A stretch of DNA of 64,000 nt from Symbiodinium natans (lineage: Eukaryota; Sar; Dinophyceae; Suessiales; Symbiodiniaceae). Numbering within the stretch: the first letter of the stretch is position 1; each line of letters opens with the position of its first letter. Both the position numbers and the translations under genes were made by a program. The DNA lies in assembly GCA_905221605.1 (NCBI GenBank), contig CAJNDS010000857.1, positions 152,501 to 216,500 on the forward strand, read 5' to 3'. The notes beneath the pieces are model-generated. The model saw nothing but the letters and a program-made list of their open reading frames with translations, was not told the DNA's origin and ran no database searches. This document shows, in pieces, positions 10,561 to 23,975 of this stretch.

Positions 10561-12170
10561 ACCCTAAGCCCTAAACCCTAGAAGCCCCAAACCCTGGACC
10601 CTAAACCCCCGAAGCCAGCGAAAGAAACAAGCTGGGCGAGAGGGGTCGACCTAATATAGGGGCATGAATAATTAGAAGAGGGTTTTGGGGGGATATTATC
10701 GTATACTTCTGAAGGGACCATAGGGGGAATATTCTTACCCTAAACCCTAAACCCTAAACCCTTGAAACCCCCTCCCTTAAGAACCCTAGAGACCTAAGCG
10801 TCCGGCCGCCGCCTGTCTTCTGCCGGCCTCAGGCCCCCGCCCCATGGCATTCCCTAGTGCTTCATAGGGTTTTACCCTCAGAGGGGTTCAGAGTTCAGTA
10901 GGGCTCAGTAGGGTTTACTAGGGTTTGGGGCGATTCGGAGGCTTGGGCTGGGGTTCGGGTTAGGGCGAAGGACCCTAGATCCCTAGGGTGCCGGGTGAAG
11001 GGTTTGCCCAAAGTTTGCCCCAAACATTCCCTACTACATCGTGTCTTTGACTGTCGGGAGTACCCCCCCGAACTCTGAACCCCTCAACCCGAAGCCGCCC
11101 TAAACCCGAAGCTCCTACTTTCATGGGCCCTAAATATGGTCCCTAACCTCCTTATGGGCCCTTATCTTGTCCAGGGTATATAACTGGGTACCCTTATAAG
11201 GGCTCATATTAAAGGACCATGTAACTACCCTTCGAAGCCCAGAAAACCCTAAACCCTAGGCCTCTGTAAATCCTAAACCTCTATAAGCCCTAAGTCTCTA
11301 AACTAAACAAACCCCAGAAACCGCAACCTGCGTCAACCCTACACCGTAAAACGCTGCAAGCCCGAAAATCCCACAAGCCCTATAAACCCTAAACTCCTGC
11401 AGCCCTACGACTCCTGGAAACCCTGGTCTAAACCCTCGAACACCAAAAGGCTAATGCCTAAACCCGCTGAACCTCTAAACCCTGTAAACCCTCTAAACCC
11501 TCTACACCTCCGAAACCCAATATACCCCCTAAACCCTAAACCCTCTAAACTTCTATACCCAGACCCTAAACCCTTTAGACATATAAACGTATAAGCCCCA
11601 AAACCCTGAAGCCCAAACCCTGTAAACTTGTAAGCCCGGAGCCCTAAACCCTGAACCCACACCTCTCAAGCCTTCAACCCAAAACCCTAACCCAATAAAC
11701 TTAGAAGCCCTAATACCCTAAACCCTAGACCGTTTAAGGACTTTAAGCCCAGACCCCAAACCCCAAACCCTAAACCCTAAACCATAAAACCATAAACCCT
11801 ACAAGCCCTAGACACCAAACCGCAAACCCTATAAGCCCTAAACCCTAAACCCTTAACCCTATGAGCTCCAGACCTTCAACCCTAAACCCTAGACCATTCA
11901 AGCCGTAAAACCGACACCCTAAACCCTGTAAGCCCTAGACCCTGAAACCTGGACCCCAAACCCCATAGGCCCTGGACCCTAAACCCTAAACCCTAAAAAT
12001 CCTCAAAACCCTACACCCTAAACCCTAAACCCTCAAATCCCTTGACAACCCTAAACCCAAAAAACCCTGAAAACCCTAAACCCTGTAAATGTACAAACCC
12101 TAAACCCTAAACCCTAAACCCTAAACCCTACACCCTAAAAACCCTGCAACACACCAGAGAGCTGCCCCTG
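10561..12170. repeat. Degenerate CCCTAAA-derived stretch with one dispersed repeat
   Basis: A dispersed repeat copy lies at 10653-10738. From about 11230 to 12150 the DNA is a long, highly diverged CCCTAAA-like field (many CCCTATAAGC, CCCTGTAAAC, CCCTAGAC variants), apparently an old array drifted by substitution. At 11120-11215 an imperfect palindrome is seen (CTTATGGGCCCTTAT and ATAAGGGCTCATA around GGGTATATAACTGGGTACCC). No gene seen. Confidence 0.65.
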
Positions 12171-12245
12171 GGGGCATCGGCAGTGGAGCCGCTTGCGTCC
12201 GAGGTTTCCGTCTCCTGCTTGAAACTGTACTGAACTTGGGCTTGG

Positions 12246-12444
12246 AGGGTTTAGGGTTTAGGGTTTAGGGTTTAGGGTTTAGGGTTTAGGGTTTAGGGTT
12301 TAGGGTTTAGGGTTTAGGGTTTAGGGTTTAGGGTTTAGGGTTTAGGGTTTAGGGTTTAGGGTTTAGGGTTTAGGGTTTAGGGTTTAGGGTTTAGGGTTTA
12401 GGGTTTAGGGTTTAGGGTTTAGGGTTTAGGGTTTAGGGTTTAGG
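12246..12444 (+). repeat. Pure TTTAGGG array
   Basis: About 28 uninterrupted TTTAGGG units, one of the purest interstitial arrays here. Right edge reads TTTAG then GTGGGTTCC, which in principle is an AG acceptor. Confidence 0.95.
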
Positions 12445-12669
12445 TGGGTTCCTTAAGGACCAAACGAGGCCTAAAGGGGGTTTATGGGCCCAACAGCCTC
12501 GCACAATCGCTTCAAGCTTCAGGAGCCCTAAACTATGCTGAACCGGGTGGAACCCTGGCTAAAAACTATTAAAAATTTAGGCTGTTTCTCAGGAATTAAC
12601 GTAACCAAAGATTGAAGATTAATTCCAAGTATCCCTAAGTTCGGGGCGGGAGGAGGTTGAGGGGGCTGT

Positions 12670-13050
12670 TGAGGGTTTAGGGTTTTAGGGTTTTACGGCG
12701 CTAGGGCTTTAGGGCGTTAGGGCTTTTGGGTTTTAGGGTTTTAGGATTTTGGGGTTTTAGGGTTTGCTTTAGGGTTTTAGGGTTTTAGGGTTTTAGGGTT
12801 TTAGGGTTTTAGGGTTCTAGGGTTCTAGGGTTCTAGGGTTCTAGGGTTCTAGGGTTCTAGGGTTCTAGGGTTCTAGGGTTCTAGGGTTCTAGGGTTCTAG
12901 GGTTCTAGGGTTCTAGGGTTCTAGGGTTCTAGGGTTCTAGGGTTTTGGGGTTTTAGGGTTTTAGGGTTTTAGGGTTTTAGGGTTTTGGGTTTTAGGGTTT
13001 TATGGCTTTAGGGTTTTAGGGTTTTAGGGCTTTAGGGCTTCAGGGCTTTA
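12670..13050 (+). repeat. GGGTTTTA and GGGTTCTA octamer arrays
   Basis: GGGTTTTA octamers (about 12670-12810), about 17 units of GGGTTCTA (12810-12945), then GGGTTTTA/GGGCTTTA again. The variant is confined to one block, showing local homogenisation. Confidence 0.9.
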
Positions 13051-13752
13051 GGGTGAAGGGGATTCGAAGCTATAGCGACTTCGACGGGCTTGGTCTGGGA
13101 GCGTGAGGCGAGGGACGTGAGGTTAAAGTTTCAACTGACGGTCCTCAAACAGACTAAGTTCTGTAACCCCTAAACCCCTAAACCCCTAAACCCCCAAACC
13201 CCTAAACCCCTAAACCCCTAAACCCCCAAACCCCTAAACCCCTAAACCCTCAACCCCAAGCCCTGAGCCCACCCACCCCCGCCTCCCGGACGGGGACCGG
13301 ACCTGCGGCATGCACGACTTCATTCCGGTAAGCAGATGGACTTCTATGGAGATTCAAAAGGGAAAGGTTAAGGGCGTAAACGATATTGAACATGAGGGCC
13401 CGCAGAACTTAAGACCAAAGACCCCAAAAGCGCTAAAACCCTAAACAAAATCCCTAACCCCACCCACCCACCCCCCCAACGCCTTCAAGGCCAAGGCGTC
13501 GCGTTTGGGGGTTTAGGTTTCTTGGGGGGAGCCCTCTGCAACTCGCACTCCAGAGAGATCGTGAGCAGTACAAGCAAGCCCCCTCCTGCTATTGAGGGCA
13601 ACCCAACCCTAAACCTCAACCCTAAACCCAAAAAACACTTCTCTACATGGAGCTGTGTGCTAGCAGTTACAACCTTCTGAAACATATTCCTGAGTATGGC
13701 CCTCTTAAACCCAACAAGGGAAAATATAAATTGTCCCAAGGGCCTACCGAGC
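13051..13752. other. Repeat-poor stretch with introner family 2 copy
   Basis: CCCCTAAA-type repeats at 13160-13260. 13290-13440 is unique: a plus reading DGDRTCGMHDFIP before GTAAGC loosely resembles an EF-hand loop but lacks key residues. The stretch about 13668-13752 is the introner-like sequence described separately. A plus-strand ORF at 13647-13850 spans element and exon and is not credible as one gene. Confidence 0.5.
13668..13752 (-). mobile_element. Introner-like element, CTCGGTAGGCCC family, copy 1
   Basis: On the minus strand it starts GCTCGGTAGGCCCTTGGG immediately after a candidate exon, then AATTTATATTTTCCCTTGTT and GGGTTTAAGAGGGCCATAC. The same order occurs inside ankyrin intron 3 (48925-48986), at 57100-57170 and, truncated by a TTTAGGG array, at 51220-51267. 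All copies have the same orientation as the surrounding minus-strand genes. Confidence 0.6.
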
Positions 13753-13827
13753 CTTTCAAATCTAAGAGCTTCTTCCACGTTGTCACCCCCGGTGAGTCGG
13801 CTGCACACGAGGCTTCTAGGAGCCAGT
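13753..13827 (-). CDS. Candidate exon, unknown
   Basis: Preceded by a pyrimidine-rich acceptor CTTTCTTCACAG and followed by a GC donor that begins the introner-like element. 75 nt, open in one phase (WLLEASCAADSPGVTTWKK, then LLDLK). Another minus frame is open as well (contains GGDNVEEALRFER), so the phase is uncertain. No family recognised. Confidence 0.4.
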
Positions 13828-14189
13828 CTGTGAAGAAAGAGGCCATATAGGGTTTACGATATTAGGGGGTACCTTATTGGGTCCTTATTTTAAGGGAATC
13901 CTGCTATGTGGTGGGTCTATTCAGGGGTCCCCTTTTTTGGCAAACCCCATATAGGGGGGGTTACTATGTTGTTTTTCTAAAGTCACCAAAAGGGAATACA
14001 CCTAGTTAGCATTCCGAACCCTATAATATCCAATATGGGAAAACTGGGGAGGGAGAACTGGGTTTTTGCATTTGTGCACTCCAGGCGTGGGACCTGAGGG
14101 ACTAGGGCAACTAAACCCTAAACCCTAAGCCCCCAACCCTACACCCCAAACCCTAAACGCTAAACCCTACACCCTGAACCCTAAACCCT

Positions 14190-14400
14190 ACACCCTAAAC
14201 CACTAAACCACTAAACCACTAAACCACTAAACCACTAAACCACTAAACCAATAAACCACTAAACCACTAAACCACTAAACCACTAAACCACTAAACCACT
14301 AAACCACTAAACCACTAAACCACTAAACCACTAAACCACTAAACCACTAAACCACTAAACCACTAAACCACTAAACCACTAAACCACTAAACCACTACAC
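14190..14400 (+). repeat. CCACTAAA octamer array
   Basis: About 26 units of CCACTAAA with one CCAATAAA variant, bounded on both sides by CCCTAAA units. It looks like an array in which a one-base insertion variant has spread. Confidence 0.95.
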
Positions 14401-14579
14401 CACTAAACCCTAAACCCTAAACCCTAAACCCCCCCCCCCCTAATCCCAAGTTCAAAGCCAGGCTGCGGTCTTCCCGCCCTGTCCCGCGCCTGTCACGACG
14501 GGCTGAGACACCACGCAGCGCGGCCGGAGTTCCTGTGAACAGCTCCAGCTGCCTCCGCCGGTTTCCGGGGGTTTAGGGT

Positions 14580-14835
14580 TTAGGGTTTGGGGTTTGGGGT
14601 TTGGGGTTTGGGGTTTGGGGTTTGGGGTTTGGGGTTTTGGGGTTTGGGGTTTGGGGTTTGGGGTTTGGGGTTGTCAGGGTTGTCAGGGTTGTCAGGGTTG
14701 TCAGGGTTGTCAGGGTTGTTGGGGGTTGTTGGGGGTTGTTGCGGGGTTGTTGCGGGGTTGTTGGGGGTTGTTGGGGGTTGGTGGGGGTTGTTGGGGGTTG
14801 TTGGGGGTTGTTGCGCGTTGTGGGGGCTGTTGGGG
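14580..14835 (+). repeat. GGGTTTGG / GTTGTCAGG / GTTGTTGGGG tandem arrays
   Basis: Three adjacent homogenised arrays: TTTGGGG (to about 14672), the 9-mer GTTGTCAGG (six units), then GTTGTTGGGG units to 14835. Very strong G-strand skew; potential quadruplex former. Confidence 0.9.
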
Positions 14836-17554
14836 TGCTAGACAGATGGACATGTCTTCTGAACTGAAAGGCGAAGGAGTTGAAGCAAGAAAGTGCATGC
14901 TTGGGTCGTCGCCATTTAGGGTTTTGGGTTTAGGGTTTAGGGCTTAAGGTTTAGGGTTTAGGGTTCTAGTGTGCTTAGGACTTCGGGCTTAAAGTTTGAG
15001 TTGAGGATTTAGGGGTTTGGGGTTAGGGGCATGAGGCTTTGGACTGAGGACTCCAAGTTTCCTACCTTGCAAGCAGAATGGTTCATAACCAGGGTTTAGG
15101 GTTTACGTAGGGTGATGCCTAGGACTTAGGGTTTAAAGCTTGAGTTGAGGATTTAGGGGGTACCCAAAGTCCCTCAACCCCCAACCCCCTATCTTCACCT
15201 CCAGCCCCCTGAACCCCAAACCCCAAACCCTAAACCCTAAACCCCAAACCCTAAAACCCCCGAAACCCTGAACCCCCGAAACCCTGAACCCCCAAACCCT
15301 AAACCCCCAAAACCTAAACCCCAAACCCTGAACCCCCAAACCCTAAACCCCAAACCCTAAACCCTCCAAGCGGAGTGCCAAAAAGCCCTGCCGTCCGCCT
15401 AGGTTGCTGCTACCCTCGGCGACAGTGGTGGCCGGGCCTCGAAAAATTCTGGGATCTCGAAAACTGCCCGGTTCAGGGTTTAGGGTTTAAGGTTTAGGGT
15501 TAAGGTTCAGGGTTTAGGGTTTAGGGTTTAGGGTTTAGGGTTTAGGGTTTAGGGTTCAGGGTTTAGGGTTTAGGGTTTAGGGTTTAGGGTTCAGGGTTTA
15601 GGGTTTAGGGAAAGTTTAGGGTTTAGGGTTTAGGGTTTAGGGTTTAGGCGCCTTCGGTCTGTCACCTGCGTTGCAAGTTGAGTGCCTGAAGCGTGCCACA
15701 GGTCCTGCCTTTGCAAGCCTGGGCTGCTGTCACTGGTCTCTCGTAAGCCTCCCAGCACTCCCCAGGCCCTACAGACCCTAAGAGCCCTGACAATCCTGGA
15801 CCCTAAACCCTAAACCCTAAACCCCAAACCCCAAACCCTAAACCCTAAACCCCAAACCCCAAACCCCAAGAACCCAGGCCTGACCCCAAGAACCCTAAAC
15901 CCCAAAACCCACAGACCCTAAAACCCACAGGAACCCAAAACCCTAAAACCCACAGGAACCCTGAACCCTAAACCCCACAAGAACCCCACAAGAACCCCAA
16001 GAACCCCCAAAAACAAAAAAAAACCGCAAAAAAAAACCAAACCCCCTAAACCTAAACCCAGGAACCCCCCAAAAAAAAACAGAACCTAAACCCTAAACCC
16101 CAGGAACCCCCAAAACAAAAACAAAAAACAAAACGATACGCCTAAACCCTAAACCCCAGGAAGCCCAAAAACCAACAAGTTTTGTCTTAAAGACCTAAAC
16201 CCTAAACCCCAAGAACCCGACAAACAAAAAACAAAATGAAAAGAACAGCAAAAATACCACATTCCCCCTCTGCCGAGGCTGCAGCTGCTAAGGACCCTAA
16301 ACCCCAAGAGCCCCCAAGAACCCCAAACTAGACCCTCTAAACCCTAAACCCTAAACCCTAAACCCTGAACCCTGAACCCTAAACCCTAAACCCTAAACCT
16401 CAAAGGGCCCTAACCACAGTGCCCCTCTGCCAAGGCTGAGGCTGCCACTGGGTCCGCTGCCGTTGAGCCGCCCCGAGGGTCGCCTCAGGAACGCGATTCG
16501 GCCTAGGAACCTGGGGTTCAGGGTTTAGGGTTTAGGGTTTAGGGTTTAGGGTTTAGGGTTTAGGGTTTAGGGCTTAGGGCTTAGGGCTTAGGGTGTAGGG
16601 TGTAGGGCTTGGGGTGTAGGGTTTAGGGTTTACGGTTGAGGGTTTAGGGGTGTATGGCTTGGGGAATGGGGTTTAGGGTTCAGGGTTTAGGGCTTAGGGC
16701 TTAGGGTTTAGGGTTGAGGGTTTAGGTGTTGGGAATTAGGGTTAGGGCTCATAGGGCTTGGGTTCATAGGGTTTATTGGGTTTATAGGGCTTCTAGGGTT
16801 TGTAGGGTTTACAGGGTTTATAGGGTTGTAGGGTTTGTAGGGTTGAAAGGGTTTAATTAGGGTCTAGGGTGGTTGAAGGGCAGGGTTTAGGGTTGGGAGG
16901 ATGCAGGGTTAAGGGCTTGGGCGGTGGAGGGTGCAGGCGTCAAAAGGCTGAGGGGCTCAGACTGAGTTTGTCCGGGTTTAGTGTTGAGTGTTTGGGGCTT
17001 TAGGTTAGCCTTAAACCGTAAACCCCAAACCCTAAGCCACAAACATTAACACTGAACATCATGATCTTAGCTTCCAGATTCCAGACTTATCGAAGAGACA
17101 CCACCATGTAGGATTAAACCCTAAACCCAAAAGCCTTTGAGGATGTCAACCCAAACCCGAGAAGCCCAGAAACCGAGGCCCTTAAGCCTGAACCCCCCCC
17201 CTCCACTCCCCCTCCCTTGCATAAACAACCCTGAAACCGCCACCCCAAACTCCAAACCCCAAAAGACCCCAAACACTCAACCCTAAACCGCCTAAACCGT
17301 AAATCCGAAACTCCCTCCGTCGTGGCCCTCGTAAACCTTAAATTAAACCTCCAGGCTGCCTCAGGCAGATTCCGGGTATGTCAAAACGCACGCTGATGAA
17401 TTCCCACGTCATGGCTGTGCTGTAGTGAGTTGTTCAGCAGCAGTGCTCGTCAGCGCGCCTGTTTGGAACTTCTCGAGGTGCGGTTGCTGTTGTTTTTTTG
17501 GCAGACAGGCTGGGTCACTCCAGTCAATGTCGCAAGTTCCCCCACATGGCATGC

Positions 17555-17700
17555 TCACGAAGCTGATGATACGGCCCTTCGTTTGTGTAGGCCTTGCTTG
17601 ACTTGGTCATCGAGCGTGAAAGCTCCCTCACATGCTCTAAGCACCTCCAAACCAGACACCCAATCACTTCGAACTGTTGCGGGGATGTTCGAATGGTGAG
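17555..17700 (-). CDS. Candidate exon, unknown protein
   Basis: Open on the minus strand for about 48 codons to TGA at 17557-17555, with convincing composition: NIPATVRSDWVSGLEVLRAC, then EGAFTLDDQVKQGLHKRR. A CCTAG acceptor lies just upstream near 17714. No domain recognised; plus-strand ORFs over the same DNA have poorer composition. The TGA may be a true stop or may lie past a donor. Confidence 0.5.
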
Positions 17701-17721
17701 GCAAGAAACTAGGGGTTTAGG

Positions 17722-17842
17722 GTTTGGGTTTACGATTTACTACCATTTGCTTAAGAAACCCAAAAGAAAAATATAATAATCACTATATTCACCTTAATTA
17801 GGAATAATATGTGAATTTTTTGGGGTTCTTAAGCAATTCGTA
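17722..17842. mobile_element. Palindromic element, GCTTAAGAA arms
   Basis: Arms CTACCATTTGCTTAAGAAAC and GGTTCTTAAGCAATTCGTAG flank an AT-rich centre (TATAATAATCACTATATTCA). About 120 bp. A half copy (ACTACTGTTTGCTTAAGATC) is at 28955-28984, next to a CA/TA microsatellite. Confidence 0.6.
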
Positions 17843-20800
17843 GTTTAGGGTTTAGGGTTTAGGGTTTAGGATTTTGGGTTTAGGGCTTAGGGTTTAGGGT
17901 TTAGGGTTTGTTGCTTGATGGCCACACATATGACGAGCCATGAGGTGCCATCTTCGGTGGTTCATTCCGACATGCCGGTTCTAGGGTTTAGGGTTTAGGG
18001 TTTCGGGTTTCGGGTTTAGGGTTTAGGGCTTGTGTTCGCTTCAAGCACGGGATTTCGGTCTCTGATTGTGCGTTGTAAGAACCTCGCTTGGATCGTCCAC
18101 AGCCGACTGCTTGCATAAAGCCCTGAAGCCCTAAACCCAAGACCCCACCCCCTGGACTCCTAAACCCTAAAGCCCTAAGCCCTAAACCCTAAACCCTAAG
18201 CCCTAAACCCCTGAAGACCAAAAAGAAGCGAGGGGTGGGGGCCTGCTTGTCGAACCACCGGACAGAGCGCCTTCACAGATTGGTTTTTAGGGGTTCTGGG
18301 CTTGTTTTCATGGTTTATGCGGTATATAGGGTTTGCAAGGTTCTATAAGGGTTAATGGGTTTATAGGCTTTACAGGTATTTGCAGGGATTTGAGGGTTTA
18401 GGGCTTGCAGCGTTTGTAGGGCTTTGTAGGGCCTAGGAACGTGACTGCTTTAAGGAGGAAGGTTTTAGGGCTCAGGGTTTAGGGCTTCGTTAGGCTTCTG
18501 GAAGATACGGGCCCCAAACGCAAACAGGGCACCTTGTTTTCCTGCTGTTCTCAGGGTTTCGGGTTAGGGTTTCGGGTTTAGGGTTTAAGGCTTAGGGTTT
18601 AGGGTTTAGGGTTTCGGGTTTAGGGTTTAGGGTTTAGGGTTTAGGAATGAATTAGGGTAAGTGCCTTGGGGGCTAAGCTTTGGGGAGGGGGGGGGGGGGA
18701 AGAATCTCGCACCATAATCATGATGAGTCGCCAGCCTAAACCCTAAAAACCCGAAACACCCAAAACCCATGGACCCAGAACCGAGACCCAAGAGTAATCT
18801 AGGAAAAAGGGGTGCCCTCTTTGTTTTCAAGGGGCTTCAACCTAGGCCCTAAAGGTCCCCCAAACCCTGCCCTGAAACCCTCAAAAAAAACGCGAGGAAA
18901 GAAAGACTAAACCCCAAACCCTACAAGGAACAAACTGACCCCCACACCCTTACCCTAAACCCTAAACCCCAAACCCCAAACCCTAAACGGGCCTCCTTCC
19001 GAGGTGCTGTGGGCGGTCATCATAGGGAAGCCAGGTGACGAGGCGATCGAGTTGCTGGACTTCCTGGGGAGACGAAGGGCTCTCCTAGGGGGTCTCTAGG
19101 GTTTCAGGGTCTCAGGGTCTCAGGGTTTAGGGTTTAGGGTTTAGGGTTTAGGGTTTCGGGTTTACAGTTTGGGGTTTCGGGGCTTTCAGGGCTCTGGATT
19201 CAGGGGTTCAGGGTCTACAGTTTAGGGTGTAGGGGTTCAAGATCTAGGGTTTAGGTGCTTCAGGGTTGTAGGGCCTCCCACCACATTCCTCCCGTCCAGG
19301 TGATCCCGTGAGGATTAGGTTCAGGGTTTAGGGTTTGTTTCAGGCGTGCGCTTCTCCCACACGCAGTCCTCGAGAAGCCTCAGTGTCTAACCTTACTTAC
19401 CCCTCAGGAAGCCTTGTATGGTGTGCGGAAACCCAAGAAACCTGAACCCTCAGGCCCTGAGCCTCCTCAATTTGTGCTTCTGATCCATGGGCTTAGGTTT
19501 TAGGGCTTCAGGATCGAGGGGTTTACAGATCCTAGCCTTAAACCTTCCCTAAACCCACGACTACCCACACCTTAACTACCCCCAATACCAACGGGCTCTA
19601 CTTGGAGGTTCGTCGTACTGAATAAGCAGTTAGAGCTGTATCTAGAACCCACTTGTAAGCCCCTTAATTACCCCAATTTGGCTACAATTGGGCTCTCAGT
19701 GCAGTTACTACTTGGTTAGTCAGTACCATGAACCTCCAAGTAGACCCTAAACCCTAAACCCTAAACCTTAAACCCTAAACCCCTAAACCCTTAAAAGGGC
19801 TATAGAACAAGGGACCCAAACCAACGCGTGGGCTCTGAGACCCAGACTCCCGAAAAGCGTCATTTGGCGACCCATGGTTCAACCTGCAATTGTCTGACAA
19901 GGGTTTAGGGTTTAGGGTTTAGGGTTTAGGGTTGAGGGTTGAGGGTTTAGGGTTTAGGGTTTAGGGTTTAGGGTTTAGGGTTTAGGGTTTAGGGTTTAGG
20001 GTTTAGGGTTTAGGGTTTAGGGTTTAGGGTTTAGGGTTTGCGAAAATGTACCTCAACGAGTGCATTGAGGGTATATGACAGGGTACTTGGGGGTGTCTTG
20101 CTGGATGTTAGGGCTTAAGCTTAGGGTCGTTGCACCTTCAAATGTTTTGGGAAGGCTCTGCAGGGCGCTTCAGGTTGAGGGTTTAGAATTTAGATTTTAG
20201 GGTTTGGGGTTTAGGGTTTCGGGTTTCGGGTTTAGGGTTTCGGATTTGGGGTTTAGGGTTTATGGTTTAGGGTTTAGGGTTTAGGGTTTAGGGGAAACCC
20301 TAAACCCTGAAAATCTTGGGAGAGCTTGGAGGTTTTTGAGGGGTTTTGCTGTGGCCTGCTGCAATTTTGAATACAGAGGGGGGGGTGGTCAGGGGGTGGT
20401 GGGGGTTAAGGGGGCGTTAGGGGGTCGTGGTTCAGGGTTTGGGGTTTAGGCGTCTTGGCTTGGGGTTTGGAGGGCTTGGGGGCTTTGGAAGCATGGAGTG
20501 TGTTACGATATCTCTGTTTGGTGGTTTAAGGGTACGGGGTTTGGGGTTTGCCGGTTTCAGGGTGCAGGAGTGTTGGAGAAGGGTTCGGAGGTTCTCCGAA
20601 ACCCTAAACTCTAAACCCTGAACCGAAAGCTTTCGGCTTTGGGATTCAGGCTTATGGATTACAGAGGTCTTCGCCGAGTTGGAAGAAGCTGAACCTGGCT
20701 GAACCTCAAACTGCAAAGCTTCACCGCGAAACCCTACACCCTGAACCTTAAACTCCAAACCCCGAAACCTCAGCACTAAAAGCACCCTAAACACGCCTGA

Positions 20801-20870
20801 ACCCTCGAAACCCTACAAACGCTACAAGCCAACCCCGAACCCTAAACTGGCCCTCGACCCTACAAGCCCT
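17843..20870. repeat. Telomere-like arrays, drifted stretches and one TIR element
   Basis: Arrays at 17850-17910, 17980-18030, 18590-18645, 19120-19165, 19740-19790, 19900-20040 and 20200-20295. Unique pieces of 60-200 bp show no recognised domain. ORFs around 20427-20794 overlap GGGTTTGG-like repeats. A TIR element at 19598-19743 is described separately. Confidence 0.65.
19598..19743. mobile_element. TIR element, TACTTGGAGGTTCATGGTAC family, copy 1
   Basis: Left end CTACTTGGAGGTTCGTCGTAC, right end GTACCATGAACCTCCAAGTAG, inverted over about 21 bp with two mismatches. The interior has inner inverted arms (TAGAACCCACTTGTAAGCCC / ACAATTGGGCTCTCAGTGC). Copies at 41516-41661 and 58785-58900 share the ends and the core AAGCCCCTT. 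Confidence 0.7.
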
Positions 20871-20871
20871 A

Positions 20872-21118
20872 CAAGCCCTACAAGCCCTACAAGCCCTACA
20901 AGCCCTACAAGCCCTACAAGCCCTACAAGCCCTACAAGCCCTACAAGCCCTACAAGCCCGACAAGCCCTACAAGCCCTACAAGCCCTACAAGCCCTACAA
21001 GCCCTACAAGCCCTACAAGCCCTACAAGCCCTACAAGCCCTACAAGCCCTACAAGCCCTACAAGCCCTACAAGCCCTACAAGCCCTACAAGCCCTACAAG
21101 CCCTACAAGCCCTACAAG
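20872..21118 (+). repeat. CTACAAGCC 9-bp minisatellite
   Basis: About 27 units of ACAAGCCCT with one point variant. Translating the minus strand gives VGL and ACR polymers, which are artefacts. Its right edge ends ACAAG, followed by an open segment. Confidence 0.95.
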
Positions 21119-21208
21119 CGCCAAGCCGAAGCCGTGGGCAAAGAGTCCACGACACATATTGTTATGGCCGACACCGCCACAGTAAACAACGCAGAAGACG
21201 ACATTCAG
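21119..21208 (+). CDS. Candidate plus-strand exon, unknown
   Basis: Thirty codons bounded by CTACAAG (end of the minisatellite, usable as an AG acceptor) and CAG then GTTTAGGG (GT donor formed by a telomeric unit). The peptide is polar and ordinary (RQAEAVGKESTTHIVMADTA, then TVNNAEDDIQ). The minus strand is also open, in frame with the VGL-coding repeat, so strand is not proven. If real it is a plus-strand exception in a mostly minus-strand window. Confidence 0.4.
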
Positions 21209-23300
<2,092 letters not shown>

Positions 23301-23535
23301 AGGTTTAGGGCATAGAAGTTCGTTATGATGAAGCTTCACCCTTAAGAAAAGGACAACGTGGCAGCGCTGGGGTTCAGTTCTTTGCATCAAGGGCTTTGGG
23401 ATTTCAGGGCCCGTGGCCAGGGCGGCTGGCGACGTGCTTTTGGGCCGGTCCCCAGTGTGTCTTTGGTTCGAGGTTCTCAATGTGGTTCGTTTTGGCTCAC
23501 AACCCGAATTCTGGAAACAGCGTCGTCCGCTTGCA
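23301..23535 (-). other. Unique segment with plausible coding, unresolved
   Basis: Open in two minus-strand frames: one gives QADDAVSRIRVVSQNEPH before TGA, the other contains GDRPKSTSPAALATGPEIPK. A plus-strand ORF is also present. The composition suggests exon sequence but frame and strand could not be fixed. Confidence 0.25.
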
Positions 23536-23780
23536 GAGGGCCTAAACCCTAAACCCTAAACCCTAAACCCTAAACCCTAAACCCTAAACCCTAAACCCTA
23601 AACCCTAAGCCCCTGAACTGAGCCTTGAGGTTCAAAGTGTTCTAAGCCCCTGAGTTCCCTGAAGCCCCCCCAACTCGGGACTAATAAGCCGCATATAGGG
23701 GCGCTAAGGGTTTCGGGTTTAGCGTTTAGGGTTTAGGGTTCAGGGTTCAGGGTTTAGGGTTTAGGGCTTAGGGGGTACTT

Positions 23781-23867
23781 TGGGATGTTCCCCTGTATAC
23801 TAACAGTCCTGAATAGGAATTCTGATCGGGGTACTATAATCCCGATTAAGGATCAGGGGAACATCCG
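23781..23867. mobile_element. Foldback element, GGGATGTTCCCCC family, copy 4
   Basis: TGGGATGTTCCCCTGTATAC at the left; GGATCAGGGGAACATCCG at the right. The right inner arm is shortened compared with other copies. TACTATAATCCCGATTAAGG is preserved. Confidence 0.7.
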
Positions 23868-23975
23868 AAACTATACTCCCCTTAGAACCTGAATACAAAA
23901 AATGTTGAAAATCTTCTTGGGTTTCTATGAATAATAAAGAAAAACATAAGTTCTAAGGGGCGGGTATAGTATAGA
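23868..23975. mobile_element. Inverted-repeat element, CTATACTCCCCTTAGAAC arms
   Basis: Left end ACTATACTCCCCTTAGAAC and right end AGTTCTAAGGGGCGGGTATAG are inverted over about 20 bp. The centre is AT-rich. It directly abuts the foldback element on its left. Confidence 0.6.

Larger units (their letters stand above)
13828..17554. repeat. Telomere-like and variant arrays, no recognised gene
   Basis: Includes an AT-balanced unique piece (13850-14090) with loosely inverted ends, a CCACTAAA octamer array (14190-14400), GGGTTTGG, GTTGTCAGG and GTTGTTGGGG arrays (14570-14835), CCCTAAA and TTTAGGG blocks (15210-15360, 15475-15650, 15795-15870, 16340-16400, 16515-16740) and a drifted A-rich CCCTAAA field (15880-16270). 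ORFs in 14587-14947 and 15133-15339 are translations of repeats. 17000-17430 is diverged CCCTAAA-like DNA. Confidence 0.7.

Noticed and set aside
13290-13340. EF-hand loop DGDRTCGMHDFIP on the plus strand
   Set aside because: The glycine and the hydrophobic position 8 are missing and the strand disagrees with neighbours.
20787-21157. Long minus-strand ORFs of VGL and ACR polymers
   Set aside because: They are simple translations of the 9-bp minisatellite; every frame of such an array is open.
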